DNA of 64,000 nucleotides from Roseinatronobacter bogoriensis DSM 18756 (GTDB lineage: Bacteria > Pseudomonadota > Alphaproteobacteria > Rhodobacterales > Rhodobacteraceae): positions 1 to 64,000 of the forward strand of contig NZ_SORN01000011.1 of assembly GCF_004366635.1 (NCBI RefSeq), in the 5' to 3' direction. The notes under the pieces are model-generated. The model had not been told where the DNA came from. It saw only the letters and a program-made list of their open reading frames with translations, and ran no database searches. Within the stretch, counting starts at the first letter, position 1. Each line of letters starts with the position of its first letter. Positions 53,075 to 61,128 of this stretch are shown here, one piece after another. Both the position numbers and the translations under genes were made by a program.

Positions 53075-54547
53075 ATGATGATAGCGGTTGAATCCTTTCT
53101 TCTTGATCCGTTGCAGGAAGGCACCTTGCAACACCGGATCCGGCAAATGGTGGCAGAGGGTATTCTCTCAGGTCGCCTGCGCGCGGGAGAGCGCATGCCA
53201 TCCAGCCGTAAACTGGCACTTCATCTGGGCGTCAGCAGGTTGACCGTGACGCTGGCCTATGCAGAGTTGGTGGCGGATGATTACCTTCATGCCGAAGGGC
53301 GCTCTGGCTATTTCGTGTCCCGGACTGCGCCGCAACCCGGCAAGACGCAGCCACGCCCGAATACCAAGCCCTCGACTGTTGACTGGGCGCGGATGCTTGG
53401 CCACCGTCCACCGTCAGGTGATCTGAACCGTGGCAAGCCTAGAAACTGGCGCGAGTTCAGCTACCCCTTCATCTACGGGCAAGCGGACCCCAGCCTGTTC
53501 GACCATGCTAACTGGCGGTTATGCATGATGCAGTCTTTGGGTTTGAAAGACTTTGATCGCATGTCCGATGACCAATTCGAGCAGGATGATCCGGGGCTGC
53601 TGGAATATATCGCGCGCCATTCCTTGCCGCGCCGTGGGATACTGGCCCGACCGGATGAAATACTGGTCACATTGGGGGCGCAGAATGCCCTGTGGCTGGC
53701 GGCGCAGCTTCTGTTGAACCAGCGCCGCAGCGCCGTGATTGAGGAGCCGGGCTATCCCGGCCTGCGCGATATCCTGACCCAGACGCGCTGCCGGATGGTG
53801 CCGGTTGCCATCGGCCCGCGTGGCTTGCAGGCCGCCGATCTGCCACCACACCCTGATGTTGTGTTCTGCACCCCCAGCCACCATTGCCCTACTGGCGCCA
53901 CCATGCCGCTGGAAGCGCGGCATGACTTGCTGCGCGCCGCGCAGGAACAGGAGTTTCTGATCGTCGAGGATGATTACGAATTTGAAATCGCGCAAGGGCG
54001 CGCGCCTCTGCCTGCGCTGAAATCTCTCGATCCTTCGGGCCGGGTCATTCATGTGGGCAGTTTCTCGAAATCACTGTTTCCAGGGTTGCGCTTGGGCTTC
54101 ATGGTTGGCCCCGCGCCCTTTATCGCCGAGGCGCGCGCCTTGCGCGCCACTGTGCTACGCCATCCGCCGGGGCTGTTGCAGCGCGCCGCCGCGCTCTTTC
54201 TGTCGCTGGGGCATTATGATGTCATGCTGCGTCGGCTGTCACGCAGTTTTGCTGCCCGACGAGAGGTGATGCTGGCCGCAATCAGTGCAGAAGGGCTGAT
54301 GATCGCCAATGCCGTTGAAAACGGCGGCTCCAGCATCTGGATGCGCGCGCCTGATGGGGTCAGCGCCACGGCACTGACAGAAGCGTTAAAGCCGCAAGGT
54401 GTCCTGATCGAGCGCGGTTTGCCCTTTTTCGGGGCGACAGATGCGCCCGATAACTTCTATCGCATCGCCTATAGCTCAATCCCATCCGAACGGATTCCGG
54501 AAGGGATTACACGCATCGCCCGAACACTCAAAACCCTGCAACCCTGA
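53075..54547 (+). CDS. tauR: MocR-type regulator of taurine metabolism
   Basis: 490-aa GntR/MocR protein. The winged helix is at residues 15-80 (RIRQMVAEGILSGRLRAGER, MPSSRKLALHLGVSRLTVTL). An aminotransferase-like domain follows, with TPSHHCPTGATMPLEAR and the PLP Lys in HVGSFSKSLFPGLRLGFM. TauR activates tpa and tau/xsc genes in relatives. It is divergent from tpa and upstream of xsc, and candidate binding repeats lie on both sides. Confidence 0.87.
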   Translation: MMIAVESFLLDPLQEGTLQHRIRQMVAEGILSGRLRAGERMPSSRKLALHLGVSRLTVTLAYAELVADDYLHAEGRSGYFVSRTAPQPGKTQPRPNTKPSTVDWARMLGHRPPSGDLNRGKPRNWREFSYPFIYGQADPSLFDHANWRLCMMQSLGLKDFDRMSDDQFEQDDPGLLEYIARHSLPRRGILARPDEILVTLGAQNALWLAAQLLLNQRRSAVIEEPGYPGLRDILTQTRCRMVPVAIGPRGLQAADLPPHPDVVFCTPSHHCPTGATMPLEARHDLLRAAQEQEFLIVEDDYEFEIAQGRAPLPALKSLDPSGRVIHVGSFSKSLFPGLRLGFMVGPAPFIAEARALRATVLRHPPGLLQRAAALFLSLGHYDVMLRRLSRSFAARREVMLAAISAEGLMIANAVENGGSSIWMRAPDGVSATALTEALKPQGVLIERGLPFFGATDAPDNFYRIAYSSIPSERIPEGITRIARTLKTLQP

Positions 54548-54555
54548 GGATAGGA

Positions 54556-54588
54556 CTGGTCTTATGTCTTTCACTCAACTGGCCCTAA
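54556..54588 (+). promoter_or_regulatory. Candidate TauR direct repeats upstream of xsc
   Basis: CTGGTCTTAT (54556-54565) and CTGGCCCTAA (54579-54588) repeat in the same orientation with 23-bp spacing, about 90-120 bases before xsc. Both fit CTGGNCYTAW well, better than the pair at tpa. They suggest direct TauR control of the xsc transcript. Confidence 0.55.
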
Positions 54589-54676
54589 TCAACCGACTGC
54601 GTTTCGTGTTCTTTCACCCCAAACTCGCCGCGCATTCCGCGCCCGGGTCAGCCACTGTCAAGCAAGGAGAAACGCC

Positions 54677-56452
54677 ATGCGCATGACAACCGAAGAAGCT
54701 TTTATCAAGACACTGCAACTGCACGGCATTGAACATGCTTTTGGTATCATCGGATCTGCGATGATGCCGATCTCGGACCTGTTCAATCAGGCGGGCATTA
54801 CATTTTGGGATTGTGCGCATGAAGGGTCGGGCGGGATGATGGCCGATGGCTATACCCGCGCGACAGGCAAGATGAGCATGATGATCGCCCAGAACGGCCC
54901 CGGTATTACCAATTTCGTCACAGCTGTAAAAACTGCCTATTGGAACCACACACCGCTGTTGTTGGTCACCCCACAGGCTGCGAACAAGACCATTGGGCAG
55001 GGCGGGTTTCAGGAAGTCGAGCAGATGAAACTGTTCGAAGACATGGTGGCCTATCAGGAAGAAGTACGTGACCCAAGCCGCGTGGCCGAAGTGCTGAACC
55101 GGGTTATCCTTCAAGCCAAGCGTCACTCTGCGCCCGCGCAGATCAATATGCCGCGTGATTTCTGGACGCAGGTGATTGATATTGACCTGCCCGAGATCCT
55201 GACATTCGAGCGCCCCTGTGGCGGTGATGAGGCGATGGATAAAGCCGCAAAGCTACTATCCGAGGCGCGCTTTCCTGTCATCCTGAATGGCGCGGGCGTC
55301 GTGATCGGCGGCGCAATCGAGGCATCGAAAGCCTTGGCCGAGCGTCTGGATGCACCGGTTTGTGTTGGCTACCAGCATAATGACGCCTTTCCCGGCGGGC
55401 ATCCGCTCTTTGCCGGACCGCTGGGTTACAATGGATCCAAGGCGGGGATGGAATTGATCGCGCAGGCCGATGTTGTGCTATGCCTTGGCACGCGGCTGAA
55501 TCCGTTCAGCACGCTTCCCGGTTATGGCATGGAATACTGGCCCAAGGATGCAAAGGTCATTCAGGTTGATATCAACCCCGACCGCATTGGTCTGACCAAG
55601 AAAGTGACCGTCGGCATTGTGGGCGATGCCAAAAAGACGGCTGAGGGGATAATGGCACGGCTCAGCGCAACCGCAGGCGATACGGACCGCGAGGCGCGCC
55701 GAAACGAGATCGCGCAGCGCAAATCGGCCTGGGCGCAGCAGCTTTCCTCAATGGACCATGAAGAGGATGACCCCGGCACCACATGGAATGAGCGTGCGCG
55801 CGCGGCCAAACCTGAATGGATGTCGCCCCGTATGGCATGGCGCGCAATCCAGTCCGCCCTGCCGAAAGAGGCGATCATTTCGTCCGATATCGGGAATAAC
55901 TGTGCCATCGGCAATGCTTATCCCAGTTTTGACGAGGGGCGCAAATATCTGGCACCCGGTCTGTTTGGCCCTTGCGGCTATGGCCTGCCTGCCATTGTGG
56001 GCGCCAAGATCGGCTGCCCGAATGTGCCGGTTGTGGGTTTTGCAGGTGACGGAGCGTTCGGAATTGCCGTGACCGAACTGACTGCCATTGGCCGCCCCGA
56101 ATGGCCCGCCATCACCATGATCGTGTTCCGCAACTACCAATGGGGCGCGGAAAAGCGCAACTCGACCCTGTGGTATGACGACAATTTCGTGGGCACGGAG
56201 CTGGATGAGCAGGTCAGCTATGCGGGCATTGCACAGGCTTGTGGCTTGCAAGGTGTGCAGGCGCGCACAATGGAAGAGTTGACACAGGCGTTGCACAAGG
56301 CGATTGAAGACCAGATGAAGCATGGCAAGACAACACTGATCGAGGCGATGATAAATCAGGAACTGGGCGACCCGTTCCGCCGTGACGCGATGAAGAAACC
56401 TGTGCAAGTGGCGGGAATAAACCGCGCCGATATGCGCCCGCAGGCCGTCTAG
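54677..56452 (+). CDS. xsc: Sulfoacetaldehyde acetyltransferase
   Basis: 591-aa thiamine-diphosphate enzyme that splits sulfoacetaldehyde with phosphate into acetyl phosphate and sulfite. It has CAHEGSGGMMADGYTRATGK with the activating Glu, QNGPGITNFVTAVKTAYWNH, and the ThDP motif VGFAGDGAFGIAVTE followed by VFRNYQWGAEKRNS. ATG 54677 follows AAGGAG. It is the meeting point of taurine and isethionate breakdown here, and the sulfite exporter and acetate kinase follow. Confidence 0.95.
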   Translation: MRMTTEEAFIKTLQLHGIEHAFGIIGSAMMPISDLFNQAGITFWDCAHEGSGGMMADGYTRATGKMSMMIAQNGPGITNFVTAVKTAYWNHTPLLLVTPQAANKTIGQGGFQEVEQMKLFEDMVAYQEEVRDPSRVAEVLNRVILQAKRHSAPAQINMPRDFWTQVIDIDLPEILTFERPCGGDEAMDKAAKLLSEARFPVILNGAGVVIGGAIEASKALAERLDAPVCVGYQHNDAFPGGHPLFAGPLGYNGSKAGMELIAQADVVLCLGTRLNPFSTLPGYGMEYWPKDAKVIQVDINPDRIGLTKKVTVGIVGDAKKTAEGIMARLSATAGDTDREARRNEIAQRKSAWAQQLSSMDHEEDDPGTTWNERARAAKPEWMSPRMAWRAIQSALPKEAIISSDIGNNCAIGNAYPSFDEGRKYLAPGLFGPCGYGLPAIVGAKIGCPNVPVVGFAGDGAFGIAVTELTAIGRPEWPAITMIVFRNYQWGAEKRNSTLWYDDNFVGTELDEQVSYAGIAQACGLQGVQARTMEELTQALHKAIEDQMKHGKTTLIEAMINQELGDPFRRDAMKKPVQVAGINRADMRPQAV

Positions 56453-56458
56453 ACAGGC

Positions 56459-57214
56459 ATGGTCCCTGAAATCCCCTCGCTTGAGTTGGCGATGTGGCAG
56501 ATTGCCTATCTGGGCATTTGCACGCTTGGGGCCGCTTGGGTGCGGGGGTATTCGGGGTTCGGGTTTTCTGCGCTTGTGGTCACGGCGGCGGCACTGGTCA
56601 CAGATCCTGTGCCATTCGTGGCCACGCTGGTCATGTGCGAAATTGTCCTGAGTTTCGGGCAAGCGCGCGGCGTGGTGGCGCAAGTGGATTGGCGCCGCCT
56701 TGGCGGTATGCTGGCGGGGGCTGCCGTGATCATGCCCTTCAGCTTTTCCCTGATCGCACGCCTGGGCGAGGATGTGGCGCGCATGGCGATTTCAGCAATG
56801 GTCCTGCTTATATGTCTGGCGATGGCGCGCGGCTGGCAATTTGGCCGCGAGGTCGGAACGACCGGCAATGTAATTGCCGGTATGGCCTCTGGCGTTGCGA
56901 ATGGGGCAGCGGCGGGGGGGCTGCCGATTGCGGTCTATCTTGCTGGGCAACCAGTTGCCGCGAATGTGTTTCGTGCCACGTTGATCGCCTATCTGACGCT
57001 GGTGTGTCTGATCGCCCTGCCATCGCTGTGGTGGACCGGGCTTCTTGGCGCGCATAGTTTTGTCATTCTTGTGGCGATGGCTCCGATGATGGCGTTGGGC
57101 CTGTGGGTTGGTGGTCGGCGGTTCACCGCGGCCAGCCCGCAGGATTTCAGAAAATTCACACTTATCTTGTTGGTGGTCCTGTCGATCATGGGGCTGGTCC
57201 GAGGCTTGTGGTGA
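56459..57214 (+). CDS. tauE: TSUP-family sulfite/anion exporter
   Basis: 251-aa membrane protein of the TauE/SafE (TSUP) family with about eight helices. It has GAAWVRGYSGFGFSALVVT near the N-terminus and ASGVANGAAAGGLPIAVYLA in the second half, the paired Gly-rich repeats of the family. It begins 6 bp after xsc. In such operons it is proposed to export the sulfite released by Xsc. Confidence 0.85.
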   Translation: MVPEIPSLELAMWQIAYLGICTLGAAWVRGYSGFGFSALVVTAAALVTDPVPFVATLVMCEIVLSFGQARGVVAQVDWRRLGGMLAGAAVIMPFSFSLIARLGEDVARMAISAMVLLICLAMARGWQFGREVGTTGNVIAGMASGVANGAAAGGLPIAVYLAGQPVAANVFRATLIAYLTLVCLIALPSLWWTGLLGAHSFVILVAMAPMMALGLWVGGRRFTAASPQDFRKFTLILLVVLSIMGLVRGLW

Positions 57215-57221
57215 GGGGCTG

Positions 57222-58373
57222 ATGAACAGTGACATCCTGATCCTGAATGCCGGGTCTTCTTCGATCAAGCTGACGGTGTTTGATCGCGCGCTGAATATAC
57301 GCCTGACAGGGGCGGCGGATGCGATAGGGGGCGCGGCACATCTGCGTGTCGGACAAGAGAAACGTGTGCTGGCAATGGCTGATCACGCCGATGCACTGCA
57401 CAAGATATTTGCCGCTTTGGCACGTCATGGCATCACGTTGGATCGGCTCTCTGCTGTGGGCCACCGCGTCGTACATGGTGGCGCGACGCTGACGGAACCC
57501 CAGCGTATCACGCCTGAAACACGGGGGGAAATCGCAGCCTGCATTCCGCTGGCTCCACTGCACAATCCACATAATCTTGCCGCGATAGACGAGGTTGCGC
57601 GGCTTGCGCCAGACTTGCCGCAATTTGCCAGTTTTGACACAGCATTTCACGCCAGCAACCCGGCTGTAGCCACGCATTACGCATTGCCGCCTGAAAATGC
57701 AGCGTGCGGCATTCGTCGCTACGGCTTTCATGGGCTGAGTTACTCCGCACTCGTGCGGAACCTGCCTGACGTGACGGGGGCTGCCCTGCCCGCGCGGGTG
57801 CTGGCGTGCCATTTGGGCAATGGCGCTTCGCTATGTGCGATACGCGCGGGCAAGTCCGTTGCAACGACAATGGGCTATTCCCCGCTGGAGGGGCTGACCA
57901 TGGGCACACGCTGCGGCAATATTGACGCGAATGCCGTGTTCAGGCTGGTCGAGGAACAGGGGCTTGAAGCCGCGCGCCATTTGCTGAATCACGGCAGCGG
58001 GCTGTTGGGTCTGTCGGGCCACAGCGCAGATATGCGCGCCCTGTCCGAGGCCGGGACAGACGCCAGCCAATTTGCCATTGCGCATTTCTGCTATTGGGCG
58101 GCGCGCCATGCTGGTAGTATGATTATGGCCATGCGCGGCTGTGATGCAGTGGTCTTTACCGGCGGCATTGGCGAGAATGCAGCCAATATCCGCGCCGAAA
58201 TCTTAAAGAAGATGGATTGGCTAGGTGTCGAGCTCAACGCTGCGCGCAACCAATCGGGTGGCCCACGGCTGAGCACGGATGGGTCGCGCGTGGCGGTCTG
58301 GGTTGTCGCTGCGGATGAAGAACGCGAAATTGCACGCGATGTTATCCATCTGATGCCCCGCGCCTCAAAATAA
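57222..58373 (+). CDS. ackA: Acetate kinase
   Basis: 383-aa ASKHA-fold kinase: ILILNAGSSSIKLTVFD at the N-terminus, VGHRVVHGGATLTEP, RYGFHGLSYSAL with the catalytic region, CHLGNGASLCAI, and DAVVFTGGIGENAANIRAEI. It converts acetyl phosphate and ADP to acetate and ATP. The start at 57222 lies 7 bp after the exporter gene, in one transcript with xsc. Most xsc operons carry pta instead, so acetyl phosphate here may be cashed in for ATP, with acetate activated elsewhere. Confidence 0.9.
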   Translation: MNSDILILNAGSSSIKLTVFDRALNIRLTGAADAIGGAAHLRVGQEKRVLAMADHADALHKIFAALARHGITLDRLSAVGHRVVHGGATLTEPQRITPETRGEIAACIPLAPLHNPHNLAAIDEVARLAPDLPQFASFDTAFHASNPAVATHYALPPENAACGIRRYGFHGLSYSALVRNLPDVTGAALPARVLACHLGNGASLCAIRAGKSVATTMGYSPLEGLTMGTRCGNIDANAVFRLVEEQGLEAARHLLNHGSGLLGLSGHSADMRALSEAGTDASQFAIAHFCYWAARHAGSMIMAMRGCDAVVFTGGIGENAANIRAEILKKMDWLGVELNAARNQSGGPRLSTDGSRVAVWVVAADEEREIARDVIHLMPRASK

Positions 58374-58429
58374 GACCGAGGGGAATGTAACAGGGCTGTC
58401 GCTGTACTTCATGTGTTGATTGTAACTGA

Positions 58430-58690
58430 GACCTGACCACAATCCGATATCCCACGCATCGACACCCCGCGCGCGTATTGTAATGAGGGCCTGCCACGAA
58501 TAAGGAAAACAAGCGGCTCGATCGTCTGGACGCCCTCCCCCTTGACAATATAGCAGGGCGCTGAATCCGTTTGACGGATACATCACCGACCTCATCGACT
58601 GCCCCGACATGATCCCGCCTTTCCAATTACGCCCCCACATCTGGGGCAAAACTACTCGTCCACCTACCAAGAAGCTCAACCCAGCAAGTG
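58430..58690 (+). pseudogene. UPF0149 (YecA-like) pseudogene, degenerate copy
   Basis: Sequence from about 58430 to 58660 aligns with the intact UPF0149 gene at 63754 and its upstream region (63690 on). NKENKRLDRLDAL is shared exactly, then about 36 bases are missing or altered. FDGYITDLIDCPDMIPP-like codons (out of frame) and HIWGKT follow. The start codon, the frame and about 10-20 percent of bases are changed. It ends where an IS630 scrap begins. Confidence 0.65.
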
Positions 58691-58696
58691 GACCTG

Positions 58697-58800
58697 TCGC
58701 GTATTTGTGCCGCTCCTTTGATACGCGATGAACCGTCATCTCGTGTGTCTCGGCAATTTCCAGCACCAGATCATCCAGCGTCAGATCTGGTTTGGCCACG
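58697..58800 (-). pseudogene. IS630-family transposase fragment
   Basis: On the minus strand the codons read AKPDLTLDDLVLEIAETHEM then TVHRVSKERH, matching the region of IS630 transposases where KPDLTLDELVxEL is followed by the second helix-turn-helix. Only about 35 codons remain. They are bounded on one side by the UPF0149 remnant and on the other by the IS5-type left end at 58800, so this element was present before the IS5 insertion. Confidence 0.55.
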
Positions 58801-59237
58801 GCTCTGTTGCACAAATACCGTGGGGGATTCATCTCGTGAATCCAGTGTGGTAGCTGGACTGCATGAGCAGACCCATCCCCCCGCCTACAAGACGAAGAAC
58901 TGGCCGGCCTATAACGAAGCGCTCAAGCGCGTCGCTTCGCGACCTCGCTGACAATCTGGTTCGATCCAGCCATGATCTGGGAGGCCACGCCCACCGGCAA
59001 ACGTGGCCGCAAGCCCGACTACAGCGATGCTGCCATCCAGACCTGCCTTACGATGAAGGTGCTGTTGGGCATGGCGCTGAGGCAGACGACAGGGTTTGTA
59101 GAAAGCCTTCTGGGGTTGATCGGCCTGGACTGGGCGGTGCCGAACTTCAGCAACCTGAGCCGTCGCCAGAAGACCTTGAATGTTAACATTCCCTACCGTG
59201 GATCAGGCGGCCCGTTGCACCTGCTGATCGACACTGA

Positions 59238-59271
59238 GCCATTGTGCGCCATTGGTTCAAGAACAATGGCG
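59238..59271. repeat. Hairpin insertion inside the IS5 transposase
   Basis: CGCCATTG (59247-59254), nine-base loop, CAATGGCG (59264-59271), with a further direct copy of GCCATTG at 59238-59244. It corresponds to about 36 bases absent from the usual family sequence and interrupts the LIDSTG motif in frame. Confidence 0.5.
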
Positions 59272-59318
59272 AAGGGCATCAAGGTCGAGGGCGAAGGTGA
59301 ATGGACAGAGGAGGGTCA

Positions 59319-59343
59319 GCAAACAGTCCGGGGGACTGTTTGC
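59319..59343. repeat. Perfect palindrome (GCAAACAGTCC arms) inside the IS5 transposase
   Basis: GCAAACAGTCC (59319-59329), spacer GGG, GGACTGTTTGC (59333-59343). It shares the 14-base core with the hairpin at 3704-3731. It coincides with the frame change in the transposase, so it was probably added after the element arrived. Confidence 0.65.
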
Positions 59344-59978
59344 CCGACGATGGCGCAAGCACGGTGGCACCAAACGCCGTGTCTGGCGCAAGATCCACAT
59401 TGGAATTGACGAGAAAACACTCGAAATCCGGGCTGCGGAGTTCACAACCAGCAATGTCGGCGACGCGCCTATGCTGCCCGAACTTCTCGACCAAATCCCA
59501 CCCGATCAGGAGATCGGCAGCGTCACTGCTGATGGCGCCTTCAACACCCGCAAGTGCCATGACGCCATCGCCGCCCGTGGCGCTGCCGCGATCATACCGC
59601 CCCGCAAGAACGCACGGCCCTGGAAGCCCGACAGTCCCGGTGCCGTTGCGCGCAACGAGGCCCTGCGTGCATCGAAACGCTTTGGCCGGACGATCTGGCG
59701 ACGATGGAGCGGCTATCACCGCCGAAGCCGCGTCGAAACAAAGATGCATTGTGTCAAACTGCTGGGCCAGCGACTGGCCGCGAGGGACTTTGACCGTCAG
59801 GTCGCAGAGTTCCAGATCCGGGTTGCTGTGCTGAACTGCTTCACCGCGCTTGGCATACCCGTCACCGAAGCCATGGGATGAGTCCGTCTGGGAAAAGGGG
59901 AGGTCCGCCTTTCACCCGATTTGTGCCACAGAGCCCTGCTGCTTCCACAGTGCTTCTACGGATTTCGGGCATGCGAAA

Positions 59979-59998
59979 GCCCCGCTGTGTGGCGGGGC
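59979..59998 (-). terminator. Hairpin terminator for the leftward gene pair
   Basis: GCCCCGC (59979-59985) and GCGGGGC (59992-59998) form a 7-bp GC stem with a six-base loop. On the minus strand it is followed by TTTCG. It lies about 200 bases downstream of the gene ending at 60196, or it may terminate the former tRNA transcript. Confidence 0.5.
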
Positions 59999-60027
59999 GC
60001 AAGGTATTGTAATCGTTGTGAGATTTT

Positions 60028-60045
60028 GTTGCGGGGACAGGATTT
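60028..60045 (-). other. 3' end of an initiator tRNA-like sequence (att-site candidate)
   Basis: On the minus strand AAATCCTGTCCCCGCAAC matches the T-arm 3' side and acceptor end of tRNA-fMet genes (usual ending TCAAATCCTGTCCCCGCAACCA). The rest of a tRNA is absent: upstream bases cannot form the anticodon stem. Such 3' fragments are typically left at the far end of elements that integrate into tRNA genes. It is 150 bp from the group of unusual genes at 60.2-63.5 kb. Confidence 0.5.
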
Positions 60046-60195
60046 GGACACTATTTCGCAAACATGACCCGATATCGCGCCAGACTGCTCAACCGTTTGC
60101 GTGTATGAAACAAAGCATGGTTCGAGGAAAATTCGAGCGTGGCCGTACACAACAGCAGCGACAGATAACGCAGGTCACAAAGTAAACGAGACTCC

Positions 60196-61128
60196 TTACT
60201 TGTCGTCCACATGCATCGCGCGCGGGAACAACCACGCAGTGACAAATTTTGTGACTGAAATGAGGATCGCAAAAATTGTGATCAACGCTGCGAGCATTGG
60301 GCTGGAGGTAACCCTATCAATCCAATTAGGCCTGATTACCGCGGGCTTATCCGCGCCGAGAAAACGAATTGAAAGCGCAGGTTTTCCGACTGACGTCAAT
60401 CCGACAATTCGAAAAGCATCGTTACTGTCTGCGAAATAGATATGGCCAAAACTCTGCATGGTTGTTTGCGATGCTTCGCGCTGAGGACGGCCCGCGTCAA
60501 TCAAAGAAACGGCCTCTCCTTGCCTCAATACACCCGATTTGACCACTTCTGTTCCACGAAGACTCGGCCAGAACCATCTGAACAACTCGCGTATTTCGAA
60601 TTGCCCGGACAGAAGTAAGCCGCGCTCACCGCTCTCGGCAGTTTTGCCCACAGTGACATACCCAAACCATGACAATGCCCCGATAGTGCGCCAAATTTCC
60701 CGATCAACTAGGATAAGAGTTCCATCTGAGTGAGAATTTGATCGGATGACACGGATAATCAATCCGCCATCTACACCCGATGTAACCTCTGTAGCGCCAC
60801 CCTGCCCCCACTCAATAAACCCTGATTGCGACTGAGTGATTTCGAATAAGCGCTCATCACACGGGCCGTCACCGCGTGGCAAGGAAAGCGCTCGCTGTGG
60901 TCTTGCGGTGCAGAGATACGCCTCCCCAATCGGCCACGCTTCAGTATCGCCGCTGAACTCAATGCCAACCCAGCGGGTCTCGGCTTCGATAATCAGTGTC
61001 CGATCACTACCCACACCGCTTGCGAGCGCAATCAACAAACCCATTGTCACGCAAATGATTGATAGAGCAAGGGACGTCTTCCGAAGCTGACCCGATCTGA
61101 AAAGTATGAGGTGAAGATCATGTTTCAT
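60196..61128 (-). CDS. Unknown membrane protein (protease-associated group)
   Basis: 310-aa protein. It has an N-terminal helix (LALSIICVTMGLLIALASGV) and a large extracytoplasmic region of mostly beta character with two Cys (AYLCTARPQ, DGPCDERLF). A C-terminal helix (LAALITIFAILISVTKFVTA) precedes a short cytoplasmic tail. Its start overlaps the stop of the secreted-protein gene 61125-61835 by 4 bp, so they are co-translated. I recognise no domain. The two-helix bitopic layout would expose the middle domain to the periplasm together with its partner. Confidence 0.75.
   Translation of the reverse strand: MKHDLHLILFRSGQLRKTSLALSIICVTMGLLIALASGVGSDRTLIIEAETRWVGIEFSGDTEAWPIGEAYLCTARPQRALSLPRGDGPCDERLFEITQSQSGFIEWGQGGATEVTSGVDGGLIIRVIRSNSHSDGTLILVDREIWRTIGALSWFGYVTVGKTAESGERGLLLSGQFEIRELFRWFWPSLRGTEVVKSGVLRQGEAVSLIDAGRPQREASQTTMQSFGHIYFADSNDAFRIVGLTSVGKPALSIRFLGADKPAVIRPNWIDRVTSSPMLAALITIFAILISVTKFVTAWLFPRAMHVDDK

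Larger units (their letters stand above)
58863..59881 (+). pseudogene. IS5-family transposase, multiply disrupted
   Basis: Pieces of one transposase lie in different frames. YKTKNWPAYNEALKR occurs near 58890-58930; MIWEATPTGKRGRKPDYSDA starts at 58972 and runs to GEGEW near 59304; RKHGGTKRRVWRKIHIGIDE to TALGIPVTEAMG runs from 59355 to 59881. Breaks occur near 58931 (GTCGC-TTC-GCGAC), 59235-59271 (about 12 extra codons with an 8-bp hairpin, splitting the LIDSTG catalytic motif) and 59305-59350 (a palindrome with 11-bp arms). A base also seems missing just after the ATG. The later catalytic Asp (TADGAF) and Glu (RSRVETKM) remain. Confidence 0.8.
58800..59935. mobile_element. IS5-type insertion sequence, decayed
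   Basis: Left end GGCTCTGTTGCACAAA (58800-58815) and right end TTTGTGCCACAGAGCC (59920-59935) are imperfect inverted repeats. They bound a single transposase gene on the plus strand; the length is 1136 bp. No clear target duplication is seen. The transposase carries at least three reading-frame lesions, so the copy is probably inactive without help in trans. Confidence 0.85.

Noticed and set aside
51409..53091. 560-codon plus-strand frame opposite tpa
   Set aside because: tpa on the other strand has all class III aminotransferase motifs; the plus frame has none and would overlap iseJ and tauR.
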